A program made the translations under genes and the position numbers. From JAGMCJ01 sp046761005 (GTDB taxonomy: Archaea > Thermoplasmatota > Thermoplasmata > RBG-16-68-12 > JAGMCJ01): 49,747 nucleotides of DNA. The stretch is from NCBI GenBank assembly GCA_046761005.1, contig JBHIFI010000005.1, positions 1 through 49,747 on the forward strand. The letters run 5' to 3'. The notes below the pieces were generated by a model, which saw only the letters and a list, made by a program, of their open reading frames with translations, ran no database searches and was not told the DNA's origin. This document shows, piece by piece, positions 24,380 through 32,855 of the stretch. The first letter of the stretch is position 1. Each line of letters opens with the position of its first letter.

Positions 24380-25522
24380 ATGAGAAAGGAAGTTTCCTTT
24401 GGCCGAGAATACTCTGGAAATGAAGTCATAGCGGCCCTGAGGTCTGCCAGCCTCAGTACAGAGTCCTGCCAGTTCGAGTATGTTCCTGAGAGGGTCTATC
24501 TCAAGGTCCAAAAGGAAAGCGAGATCTTCTCAAATCTTCGACTGATTGTTGGTGATGAGGAGATTCACATTCGCGCGGGAGAGGAGGATACGCTCGAGGG
24601 TGAAACGCTCTATTCATCGATCCATCTCGATAGCCGTAGCAACGAGTTCGTTTGGGATGACATGGAGGCTTTCGAGAAGCGTGTTCTGAAGGCTCTGGAG
24701 GGAGGACCGGTTTATCAAGTTGAGCGGGCCGCAGAGAAGGAGGAGAAGATTGAAAAGAGGGAACTGAGCGCCGACGAATTGGATAGAATAGGAAGGGGAG
24801 AAATGACGATCCTGGCGCTTGTTCAGGGGGAGTACGGTGAGCGCATTGTCAAGAACATAAAGGAGAATGGACCGGAAGGATTCAGGGTGGAAACTATGTC
24901 CCTCCCGCAGGATTTGCCCTTGGTCATCGATGATTCCAGCGAATACGTTCCGCAGTCCGTGCCCAAAGCGGACCTTCTGCTTGCTCTTCAGGAGAACTCG
25001 AGCGCCGCTCAATTAATCGCGGATATTGCGAAATCCGCCAACGTCATGGCGCTAGTTGCCCCGGTCGACAATACACAGTGGCTTCCATACGGGATGAGGA
25101 CGCAGATTGAGCGGGAACTCTCAAAGCTCGGAATAGCCTGCGCATTTCCAAGGCCCTTTTGTACTCTTGAAGAGGTTGGCAATCCTGTGATCGATAAGTT
25201 CGTTGAGTTCTTCGGAAAGCCCATACTGGACGTGAAGGTGGAGAAAGATACGGTTACAGGGACAGAAGTTCTGCGGGATTCCCCTTGTGGTTGCGGAAGA
25301 TTCGTCGCCAAGGAACTTCCGGGAACGAATGTGAGGGATGCTGTTGAGAAAGCGGGATTAGCACATCATCATTATCCCTGCCTGAGCTCAATGAACGTTG
25401 AGGAGGACCTCGGCGACACGCTCATGCATGTTTCAGGTCTGCAGATGAAAAAGACCGTTGACAAGTCCCTCGAACCTATTAGGAAGAAGCGTGCGAGTTA
25501 TCTGGACCCAACGCAGATGTAG
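24380..25522 (+). CDS. DUF166 family protein with N-terminal extension
   Basis: A 380-residue protein. The last 245 residues match the archaeal/bacterial DUF166 family (COG1810, often mislabelled thymidylate synthase), with motifs DSPCGCGRFVAKEL and HHHYPCLSSM; the three cysteines and neighbouring histidines could hold metal or an Fe-S cluster. Residues 1-130 form an extra mixed alpha/beta domain with no motif that I recognise. DUF166 genes recur near CODH/ACS genes, so an assembly or electron-transfer role for the complex is plausible but unproven. GAGGT lies six bases before the ATG. Its TAG stop directly abuts the TAG of acsC on the opposite strand, with no bases between. Confidence 0.75.
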   Translation: MRKEVSFGREYSGNEVIAALRSASLSTESCQFEYVPERVYLKVQKESEIFSNLRLIVGDEEIHIRAGEEDTLEGETLYSSIHLDSRSNEFVWDDMEAFEKRVLKALEGGPVYQVERAAEKEEKIEKRELSADELDRIGRGEMTILALVQGEYGERIVKNIKENGPEGFRVETMSLPQDLPLVIDDSSEYVPQSVPKADLLLALQENSSAAQLIADIAKSANVMALVAPVDNTQWLPYGMRTQIERELSKLGIACAFPRPFCTLEEVGNPVIDKFVEFFGKPILDVKVEKDTVTGTEVLRDSPCGCGRFVAKELPGTNVRDAVEKAGLAHHHYPCLSSMNVEEDLGDTLMHVSGLQMKKTVDKSLEPIRKKRASYLDPTQM

Positions 25523-26866
25523 CTAGCTCCCTGTGTATTCTCTCAGGTACTTCGGAAGGCCAGAGGAGTCCCGCGGTCCCACAAGGACTTCCCATCCCGA
25601 GTTCTCACTTAGCTTTCCGCTCATTCTCGCGACCTGTCCTGGGATTATGATTTTCTTATGGTTGACTCTATCTTCAATCCCGCAACTCTTTATCAGATCG
25701 GTGGCAGTGTCGGCGGTAAACTTGTCTGCAGCGAATGCCGTCATCACGGACAAACCTTCCGAGTCGGCCACAAGCAAGTAGCTTGGAACCTTGCTCGTCT
25801 CAATATCCCCAGCAACGGTGAAATAAGTGAGAGAGAAGTTTGTCGTGATCATCACGGGCGAACTCTCATCAGGTCCGTTCAACTCGTAGATGCCTGGCTT
25901 AACCTGGATGGGCTTCTGCGGGTCCGTATAGATATTCTGCCTCAGAGTGAACAGAGGATACATTATGGACCGGTCTGCCTCTTTCATCACAACTATGGAA
26001 GCATACTTCATAGTTCCCAAGGCAGCCTCGAGTCCCGCACTCATGCCATCGCCTTCAGCGAACATAATCACAGGATAGCCAAGGGGTCTGAAGAGCTTCT
26101 TTATTGCGAGCCTCCTAATCATTGTCAGCTCTCCGAGCATTCTACCGAGAGGCTTCCTGCCAATGTCGAGGACGATATCCTCAATGCCAGCCTCTTTCAC
26201 CTTCTTGCTAAGCTCAGCGAGCTCTTCCAGTCTAGAATCCTCAAGAACGGCCAGCGGGCAACTTTGTGACTTTGCAAGCTCCGCCATCTTCTCGAAGTTC
26301 TCCTTGGTTGCTGCATGGATAAGGGGTCTATCGGAACTGCAGACCTTCAGTCCCTCCTCCATCACCGCTGGGTTTTGCGAAATGAGCATGAGCGGTAGGG
26401 AGGTCTTATCCTTCACGAAGGATACAGCAGACGAGAACTTTGACGGATCATCCGACTTTGAGCGGACTGCAATCATGTCGAGTTTCATTTCTTGGCCAAC
26501 ACGCTCGAACTTCAGCTCCTCCGCCGCTTTGATCTTGAACTCTGTCTCTGCCTCTGGAGAATCATCATCCACCATGAGAGCAAATGCAACAGGATGATAG
26601 AATGTCTTCTCATGCCTGAATAGAACGACCTCATCCCCCAACTCTATCTCGTTTTCACCCGTACCTACTTTCACCAATCTTATCGGCGGGGCGGCTGAGG
26701 ATTCCAGCAGCTCCCTTGCCTCATCCGAGCAATCTGGACAGGCATCGATGCTCGCCTTCTTGTTCGCCAGCTGCATCGCAAACGCGAGGCAAGTCGGGAA
26801 CCCGCATTTTCCGCAGTTCGTCTGCGGAAGCTTCTTGTAAATCTCAAGAGCGGTGAGCGCCGTTAT
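25523..26866 (-). CDS. acsC: Corrinoid iron-sulfur protein large subunit (AcsC/CdhE)
   Basis: A 447-residue protein if read from the ATA at 26866. The N-terminal domain holds the 4Fe-4S cluster ligands Cys18, Cys21, Cys26 and Cys43 (NCGKCGFPTC ... ACPDC). A TIM-barrel domain and the C-terminal corrinoid-binding domain follow. With AcsD it carries the methyl group on cobalt to the ACS A-cluster. The only ATG (26776) lies after three of the four cysteines, so it cannot be the true start. Upstream in frame there is a TGA at 26872-26870, leaving ATA (26866) or ACG (26863). ATA has GGAGG six bases upstream, gives the family-typical (M)TALTALEIYKKLP and overlaps the acsD stop as ATAA. This looks like ATGA with one changed base. 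Confidence 0.9.
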   Translation of the reverse strand: MTALTALEIYKKLPQTNCGKCGFPTCLAFAMQLANKKASIDACPDCSDEARELLESSAAPPIRLVKVGTGENEIELGDEVVLFRHEKTFYHPVAFALMVDDDSPEAETEFKIKAAEELKFERVGQEMKLDMIAVRSKSDDPSKFSSAVSFVKDKTSLPLMLISQNPAVMEEGLKVCSSDRPLIHAATKENFEKMAELAKSQSCPLAVLEDSRLEELAELSKKVKEAGIEDIVLDIGRKPLGRMLGELTMIRRLAIKKLFRPLGYPVIMFAEGDGMSAGLEAALGTMKYASIVVMKEADRSIMYPLFTLRQNIYTDPQKPIQVKPGIYELNGPDESSPVMITTNFSLTYFTVAGDIETSKVPSYLLVADSEGLSVMTAFAADKFTADTATDLIKSCGIEDRVNHKKIIIPGQVARMSGKLSENSGWEVLVGPRDSSGLPKYLREYTGS

Positions 26867-27828
26867 CCCTCACCTCCCCTTTCATAAAGCTTCTTTACGG
26901 ACTCTCTGACGTATTTGACGGCGGCGGGATGCCTCATGACAAGCGCATCTGCACCCGCCATCAGAGCCGATAGTCCGGTTGTGGCCTCCCAGAAAATCGC
27001 GCGGGAGTTGGAATCTCCCAGAGAGGCGTCTTCCTTGAAGGCTTCCCTCGCGTTCCACATCCGCGAGGTCGCGCAAAGTATGGGAACCTGAAGTATTTTG
27101 TCCCCCATCAAAGCCGCAAGCCGGATTCTCTCTATGACAGAGTAGGAGTACTCAAGTCCGTATCCGAGCCCTGCCTGGAGAGGATCCATCACTATGTTCT
27201 CCAGCTTCACCCCGAAATCCGTGAGCAGGATGTTCATCTGCTTTGCAAGGTTGATGTCGAGATTGGAAAAGGCAACCAATGCATGGTCGTTTGCCATGCT
27301 TGCGACGGAGATTGACTTGTAGTTATCCTCCTCAGCCGCTCCGAGAAGGCATCTCTCGCCCTTTGTGGCATTCGAGGCCATCTCCATAACTTTGGCATCC
27401 TTCTCTTCGTGCCCGGATCCATAAATCATGAGAGGGACTCCAACCGCTTTCATAACCTCCTTGACCGTCTGCTCCGCCTCCTCGACCGAGCGGTCCTCCT
27501 CCTCAGGATTCGTTCCTATCAGCTTCAGGCAGATCATGTCTGCGCCATATTCCTCAACGCATTTCTTGGCCCACTTGGCGGGGTCATCAATGACATCCTC
27601 AAAAGGTTTCTTCACCACTTCTGGGTAGTCCTCTCGAACGACATCGAAAATCTCCATCCCAATTACTGGCTCATTGGGATACTCGCCTTCGAAGCTAAGA
27701 AAGGGAAGGCTCGTTACTCCTCCAAGAACAATCTTCCTCGTTCTCGTTCCTCCCTCACTCTCAAGAGCTCCAACAACCACTTCTCCAATCCTCCCCGCCC
27801 ACTTCTCCTTGGGCAACTCCAGTGGCAT
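26863..27828 (-). CDS. acsD: Corrinoid iron-sulfur protein small subunit (AcsD/CdhD)
   Basis: A 321-residue TIM-barrel protein. Landmarks of AcsD/CdhD are visible: KIVLGGVTSLPF near the start, PVIGMEIFDV, GADMICLKLIGTNPE, GVPLMIYGSGHEEKDA, ENIVMDPLQAGLGYGLEYS and the late EATTGLSALMAGADALVMRHP. It pairs with AcsC and binds the lower face of the corrinoid; the complex accepts methyl groups from methyl-pterin. The gene lies 12 bases after acsB and overlaps the start of acsC. The order acsB-acsD-acsC within one operon supports stoichiometric production. Confidence 0.92.
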   Translation of the reverse strand: MPLELPKEKWAGRIGEVVVGALESEGGTRTRKIVLGGVTSLPFLSFEGEYPNEPVIGMEIFDVVREDYPEVVKKPFEDVIDDPAKWAKKCVEEYGADMICLKLIGTNPEEEDRSVEEAEQTVKEVMKAVGVPLMIYGSGHEEKDAKVMEMASNATKGERCLLGAAEEDNYKSISVASMANDHALVAFSNLDINLAKQMNILLTDFGVKLENIVMDPLQAGLGYGLEYSYSVIERIRLAALMGDKILQVPILCATSRMWNAREAFKEDASLGDSNSRAIFWEATTGLSALMAGADALVMRHPAAVKYVRESVKKLYERGGEG

Positions 27829-27840
27829 GGTACCAATCCT

Positions 27841-29997
27841 CTAGAGCATAGGTGGCAACTTCAGAGCCGGATGTTCCACTCTTGAAAGGAACTCAAGCAG
27901 CCCCGCGGATTCCGTTGAAATCGTCTCATCGGCAATCTTGTCCACGAAATCGGAAATGCCCAATTCCTCTGCTCTCTCTTTAAGTTTATCGCGCATCGCA
28001 TCTTTGAGATCCTTAGGCATCCAAACTATCCTTTGGAACCCACCGTCTGCACTGATGAACTTCTTGGAGAGAAGGTAGTACCTTCCTACTCCTATGAATC
28101 CGGGGGTCTGTTGTCCCCCGCCAACCGTTCCTGCAAGTGTGGAGAATTTCATTCCCAAGGGCGTCATTCCGCTGTGCTCCCTATTCACGACGACAACGCC
28201 ATTTGCCTCGGGAACGATTCCAACTATACATTCGAAGCAGCCGCATGAAGTCATCGGGTCTTCCATCATTGTGTAGATGTTGAACTTCTCCAGCTTTCCG
28301 TGAGAGGCCTCATAGACAGCCTTGTTTACACCTTCCCATTGGCCCTTGGTCTCGTCTATGGTAGTGGCCTTATCGATTGGCTGATTGGGACCAGTAGGTG
28401 TAATCTGATTGCTCGCCTTGGCATCCAGCCAGTTGATTGCACCACAAAGTCCGAGCCTCTCGGGTGTGATGACGCATACATGGTCGGGAGCAAAGCTCTG
28501 GCAGAGAGTGCAGGTGTAGAAGGTATCAACGGACTCGTCCATCATTCCCCTTAGCCGCTCATCCCTGTAATCGTAGGACTCCATAGCCTCTGGAAGGTGC
28601 TTCTCGATTTCACTGGGATCGGTCATTATAGTCACCTGAACGCGATTGAGGAGACCTCCGAACTCGTCATGGAACTTGGTGTGGAGGACATCGCCAAAAT
28701 GCTTGAATCTCAGACCTCCGCTGACGCCATCCTTGCTCAACCTTATCCATATGAGGTTTCTCTGGCCCGTGTGCCATCCACCTTCGGCAAAGTTGATGAA
28801 CTGGTGGATTCTCCTCTCCAGAACGGATTCGAAATCCTTCTGCATTTCTTTTCCATAGACCTCAACGAGAATTCCGAGCGGGCTACTACTTGCCTCTTCG
28901 AGCTCGTCGACATCCTTTCCAATCAGGGTTATCCTTCCATCCTCCACCTCATTCGCTTCTCGCATCTTCACGAGCTCGAAAACGGGGGTTTTGGATGGAC
29001 CGCCACATTCCACGTACGTGTCTGGTCTCCTGACAGTCTCACCCTCGAATGCTGGTCCATACGCAACTGGAATATCGACAGCTCCGAGCTTGATTTGCAT
29101 ATCCCTTATCTCAATAGCCGTCTGTACAATCTGATCATAGTCCTTCTGAACGACGTATTTCCCAGGGATTTCCTCAACATCCTGATCCGTGATCGTCGGG
29201 GATCCGTTGAACATCACGGCGAACTCTGCTGCAACCTTTATGTGGTCGAGTGGTCCTAGCTGAATCACGACAACCTTTGGCCTCTTGGTGAGGTAGTTGT
29301 ACAGCCCCTCTCTGTCTCCTCTCTTTATCCCGCCAAACGTGAGAGCAGCCCTTATGGCAAAGTTTAGTCCGTGTATCGCTTGAGTGAATTCCCCGAGGGG
29401 ATAGAGCATTATGTCCGTCCCCATCTTTATGCCCTGGTCCTCGAGTTGTCTGATTATGTCGAACGTCGCCATCAGCAGCATTCCCTTCCCCTGACAATCC
29501 CTCACTATTCTCGCAAGTGCTTCGGGATCTTTGGCCTTTCCCACGAAGACAAAGCATCCAGGGATTGTATCATCGACGAAGGCAATCCCCAAATTCCTCA
29601 GAACGGGGTCTCCAACGAATCCACAGTACTCCTGCGTTCCAGGAGGAGCCTCATTCGCGTAGGGATGGTCGTTGTCAAGGTATCGGATGGCCTCCACAAT
29701 CTCTGCTGACCACATGGTGGCCTCTCCCGCGGTGAGGGCGTTCTCAAGAGTCGGTTCATGCCTTATCTTTGCCCTGACCTGGCCCAGGAGGTGCGGGAGA
29801 TCCCCGAGTTTCTTGACTGGTGTTTCTGTCCAACCGTAGAAACTAGGAAGTTCGTACCCCGTATCCGGATATTGAACGGGCTTGTCAGGTCCATACTTTC
29901 TTAGGGCTCTATTGAGGAGAACATCAGCGTATCCAGTCGCAGTTATTGCACCGGATATTGCCATGCCGAAAAGCTCTGTCTGGGAAACCTTGGTCAT
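27841..29997 (-). CDS. acsB: Acetyl-CoA synthase, bacterial type (AcsB)
   Basis: A 718-residue protein of full bacterial length, including the N-terminal domain (about 1-310) that contacts CODH and carries the CO tunnel; archaeal CdhC lacks it. The A-cluster ligands are Cys496, Cys499, Cys508 and Cys518 for the 4Fe-4S cube and Cys585-Gly-Cys587 for the distal nickel. Each is exactly ten residues lower than in the Moorella thermoacetica enzyme (506, 509, 518, 528, 595, 597). The enzyme joins CO, a methyl group from AcsCD and CoA to acetyl-CoA. Its start overlaps the acsA stop by four bases (ATGA), so the two subunits are translationally coupled. Confidence 0.95.
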   Translation of the reverse strand: MTKVSQTELFGMAISGAITATGYADVLLNRALRKYGPDKPVQYPDTGYELPSFYGWTETPVKKLGDLPHLLGQVRAKIRHEPTLENALTAGEATMWSAEIVEAIRYLDNDHPYANEAPPGTQEYCGFVGDPVLRNLGIAFVDDTIPGCFVFVGKAKDPEALARIVRDCQGKGMLLMATFDIIRQLEDQGIKMGTDIMLYPLGEFTQAIHGLNFAIRAALTFGGIKRGDREGLYNYLTKRPKVVVIQLGPLDHIKVAAEFAVMFNGSPTITDQDVEEIPGKYVVQKDYDQIVQTAIEIRDMQIKLGAVDIPVAYGPAFEGETVRRPDTYVECGGPSKTPVFELVKMREANEVEDGRITLIGKDVDELEEASSSPLGILVEVYGKEMQKDFESVLERRIHQFINFAEGGWHTGQRNLIWIRLSKDGVSGGLRFKHFGDVLHTKFHDEFGGLLNRVQVTIMTDPSEIEKHLPEAMESYDYRDERLRGMMDESVDTFYTCTLCQSFAPDHVCVITPERLGLCGAINWLDAKASNQITPTGPNQPIDKATTIDETKGQWEGVNKAVYEASHGKLEKFNIYTMMEDPMTSCGCFECIVGIVPEANGVVVVNREHSGMTPLGMKFSTLAGTVGGGQQTPGFIGVGRYYLLSKKFISADGGFQRIVWMPKDLKDAMRDKLKERAEELGISDFVDKIADETISTESAGLLEFLSRVEHPALKLPPML

Positions 29998-32009
29998 CGC
30001 TTCTCACCTCCGTCGGCTTCGACCTCTGGTTTCTCTGCAAAAATCTCCTGTGCCGTCTCTCCAGTCCAATAGACGATTTCCTTGTCCACATCGATGCCCA
30101 ACTTCCACCGTCGGTTCTTCACGATGTTTATAAGCTTCTTGACAGCCTCATCTGGGTCCTCCTCGAATATGAAGTAACCTCCATAGACATCGCGTGCCGT
30201 ATGTTCTGCAATTTGTGTGATGAGCGGACTTCCGTATATGAACGGCACTATGCCAACATGAACCGGCCAGCCAGTCGCCACCAGCCATGTTCCTATCGCC
30301 ACGGCCTTCTCGCTCATATCTTCTGGCGCGCTTGCGACAACGGGGAGGTCCTTGATATCCACTCCCATCTTGTTCGCGAGCATTGTTATGAGATCGTGTA
30401 TGCGGGAGTTATCCACGCAGGCTCCCATGTGCCAGATCGGTGGAAGCGCATCGTTCAATCCGAATTTCTCTCCCAGCTCGGTGAGCATTTCCTTCAGATT
30501 CTCTCCCGCTATTTCTTGGGTGGCCTTGGATGATGTGAGTCCTGCTCTCACGAACGCTCCAGCAGCACAACCGGTCGAGAGAACCAGGATATTGTTCTTG
30601 ATGAGTTCCTTCGCAATCGTCAAATGGCTGGCATCATGACAAGTCCTCAGATTGTTGCACCCAGCCAGTGCGGCAATCCCAAGAATCTTTCCTTCCTTCA
30701 GCTTGTTCACGAGGTACTGAAGCGGGTCATCGGAGACTTTCGACAGAATCTCCATAATCTGTTCCACACTGAATCCCACGCAACTACTCTCTTTCACCTC
30801 TGGAATCTGGATAGCCCCTTCCTCCCTATCCTTGAAGGCCTCGATTGCCAGCTCGATTATCCTCTTCGCGTCCCTTTTCGCGGTTGTCGGATTGAATTCT
30901 ATGTGAATGTCCCCAGTCTGCCGACAGAGGTCAGATGTCGATATGAGTCTCGTGTGATAACATCCCGTCCACATTCCTAGAGAGGGCATGACGCATTGAT
31001 AGTCAACGACCATAGCGTCAACCACGCCTGTCGCTGTCGCCAGTTCTTGGGAAGCGAAATTGGTCGCGAGCGGGATTCCTCGCCTCAGGAGGAGGTCGTT
31101 TCCAGTACAGCATATCCCAACAATGTTTATGCCGTCAGCTCCGACTTCCTTGGTAGTGTCCATCATCTCCTCGGCGGTATCGACCAAGACCTCGCTCAGC
31201 ACGGGGTTGTGACCATGGACTGCGATATTGACGGACTCCTTCTTCAGCACTCCGAGATTGGTCATCGCAACCCTGAGTTTGGGGGTTCCGAACAATATAT
31301 CGTTCAGATCAGTCGAAATGTGCTCTCCAGCGAGATCTGCAAGAGCGCACTTCACTCCATCGAAAATCAGTGGAACGGGATCGGCATCCACACCCATTGT
31401 GGTGCGGTGCATGATTTCCGTTATCGAAGCATCGATATTGTAGGGAAGTACGTCGCACCTGTCCAGTATCTCCATCCTCTTTGGAGTGAGAGCCGTCTTC
31501 AGCCAGTTGAGAGGCTCATGCTCCACCCTTGAGAAGTCCTGAAAGACCTTCTCGAGGAGCTCCTCTCCGATCTTCTTCGTATCTTTTCCATCCACATCTA
31601 TGCCAACTCTCTGAGCCACTGACTTGAGCTTATCCTCGTCCTTGATGGTGTAGGCATCTGTCCTTCCCTCGATGGCGGCTTTCATGGTATGCGCTACATG
31701 TCTTCCGTGGTCGGAGTGAGCGGCGGTTCCAGCGGCAATCCTTCTAAGCAGGTTCCTCGAGACAATTGTGTAGTCCGTGGCCCCGCATATTCCTCTCCTG
31801 GGCTCTTTTCCAAATGGATTGATTCTGCACGGTCCCTGTAAACATATCGTACAGCATATTCCCAGCTCTCCGAAGCGGCACTGTGGCTGCATTCTCTCAT
31901 AGCGATCCCACATCGTTGTGGCGTCTATTGCATCCTCGGATACCTTTTTCAGTAGAAACTCTGTTGCTGGGTCTCGCGTTTTCTCTTTCGTATCGGAGTC
32001 TTTAACCAT
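29994..32009 (-). CDS. acsA: Carbon monoxide dehydrogenase, bacterial type (AcsA/CooS)
   Basis: A 671-residue Ni-Fe CODH. D-cluster ligands Cys44 and Cys52 and B-cluster ligands Cys53, Cys56, Cys61 and Cys75 match the Moorella AcsA pattern at a constant offset of 15. The C-cluster ligands are also present: His267 (HGHNP), Cys301, Cys339, Cys451 (AGCNN), Cys481 (TGCAAGA) and Cys531. It interconverts CO2 and CO and passes CO to AcsB. The length fits AcsA rather than the shorter monofunctional CooS, and there is no CdhB-like epsilon subunit gene as in archaeal complexes. It follows a polyferredoxin gene by 13 bases. Confidence 0.95.
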   Translation of the reverse strand: MVKDSDTKEKTRDPATEFLLKKVSEDAIDATTMWDRYERMQPQCRFGELGICCTICLQGPCRINPFGKEPRRGICGATDYTIVSRNLLRRIAAGTAAHSDHGRHVAHTMKAAIEGRTDAYTIKDEDKLKSVAQRVGIDVDGKDTKKIGEELLEKVFQDFSRVEHEPLNWLKTALTPKRMEILDRCDVLPYNIDASITEIMHRTTMGVDADPVPLIFDGVKCALADLAGEHISTDLNDILFGTPKLRVAMTNLGVLKKESVNIAVHGHNPVLSEVLVDTAEEMMDTTKEVGADGINIVGICCTGNDLLLRRGIPLATNFASQELATATGVVDAMVVDYQCVMPSLGMWTGCYHTRLISTSDLCRQTGDIHIEFNPTTAKRDAKRIIELAIEAFKDREEGAIQIPEVKESSCVGFSVEQIMEILSKVSDDPLQYLVNKLKEGKILGIAALAGCNNLRTCHDASHLTIAKELIKNNILVLSTGCAAGAFVRAGLTSSKATQEIAGENLKEMLTELGEKFGLNDALPPIWHMGACVDNSRIHDLITMLANKMGVDIKDLPVVASAPEDMSEKAVAIGTWLVATGWPVHVGIVPFIYGSPLITQIAEHTARDVYGGYFIFEEDPDEAVKKLINIVKNRRWKLGIDVDKEIVYWTGETAQEIFAEKPEVEADGGEKR

Positions 32010-32022
32010 AACAAACCTCCTT

Positions 32023-32451
32023 TCACTCCTTAACCGTCAAAGCGTCAGTAGGACAGAACGAGACACAGGCCAAAGTCTCGTAGCCCTCGCAGAGGTCGCA
32101 CAGGACAGCGACTTCATTGAACTCATCCTTCTCGATGCAATCGAATGGACATGCATCCACGCATTCCCAGCACCCGGTGCATTTCTCAGCGTGGAACCTG
32201 ATGTATCCATCATCTTCCTGAGATATGGCGTCGTACTCGCAAGCTTCCATACATTTGGGTTTCTTGCAGAATTGACACCTCAAAAGATGCGGCCTGTCTT
32301 TCTTTACCGTCACCCTCACCCGGGGGATAGGTCTAGGTTCAGCAAAATACATCTTGGGCGATTCCTGCACAAAAGAATGCCTTTCCCCGCATGCGATTTC
32401 GCAAGCCTTACAACTCATGCAACTTTTCCAATCAAACCTCACATGCTTCAC
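32023..32451 (-). CDS. CooF/HycB-like ferredoxin with four 4Fe-4S clusters
   Basis: A 142-residue ferredoxin with four cysteine groups: CMSCKACEIAC, CQFCKKPKCMEAC, CTGCWECVDACPFDC and CDLCEGYETLACVSFCP. This is the arrangement of HycB/CooF-type electron carriers. As first gene of the acsA-acsB-acsD-acsC operon it most likely carries electrons to and from CODH. I chose the GTG at 32451 (MKHVRFDWKSC); the longer frame from a TTG at 32499 begins before the predicted transcription start (TATA at 32505-32513) and adds residues unlike the family. Confidence 0.88.
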   Translation of the reverse strand: MKHVRFDWKSCMSCKACEIACGERHSFVQESPKMYFAEPRPIPRVRVTVKKDRPHLLRCQFCKKPKCMEACEYDAISQEDDGYIRFHAEKCTGCWECVDACPFDCIEKDEFNEVAVLCDLCEGYETLACVSFCPTDALTVKE

Positions 32452-32504
32452 TGACTTCCCCCGATTGGGCGGCCAACAATTCGGTTCAATCGTATGCAAA
32501 GCTC

Positions 32505-32513
32505 ATTTATAAA
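32505..32513 (-). promoter_or_regulatory. TATA box of the ferredoxin-acsABDC operon
   Basis: On the minus strand the element reads TTTATAAAT, a near-ideal archaeal TATA box. A start near 32482 would give a leader of about 30 bases before the GTG at 32451. Confidence 0.7.
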
Positions 32514-32622
32514 GTTGACTTACTCAGCCCTCTTTTGCTTTCCAAATTAACAATGTGCCAAACGCTGGCTTTCACGAATAGGCTTCGACAAAAGACGAAG
32601 TTCGTTCTCTCCTGACGATTCT

Positions 32623-32805
32623 CTAATCCTCAGAGACAAGCCGTCCCGCTGAAGCCCAATTGGACTTCTCGATATCTTGAAAGACGATCCAAATCGAATC
32701 TGGCGGTGTGCCTGCAATCCTCACGAAGGCATCCGTGATGGACCTCGCCAGCTTCTCCTTCATTTCTTTGTCTCTGGGCCACATATAGACGTTTACGAAT
32801 GGCAT
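32623..32805 (-). CDS. 4-oxalocrotonate tautomerase-like small protein
   Basis: A 60-residue protein starting Met-Pro, so that Pro would be the N-terminal catalytic base after Met removal, as in 4-oxalocrotonate tautomerase/DmpI. The beta-alpha-beta pattern (FVNVYMWP ... KEKLARSITDAFVRIAG ... IWIVFQDI) fits the family. A strong AAGGAGGT lies before the ATG. It lies between the second cooC and the CODH operon promoter. The metabolic role is unknown; many archaeal members have no known substrate. Confidence 0.75.
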   Translation of the reverse strand: MPFVNVYMWPRDKEMKEKLARSITDAFVRIAGTPPDSIWIVFQDIEKSNWASAGRLVSED

Positions 32806-32855
32806 TGGCTACCTCCTTACAGAACGGAACGCCATTGCGCCAAAAAAGCTATCGC

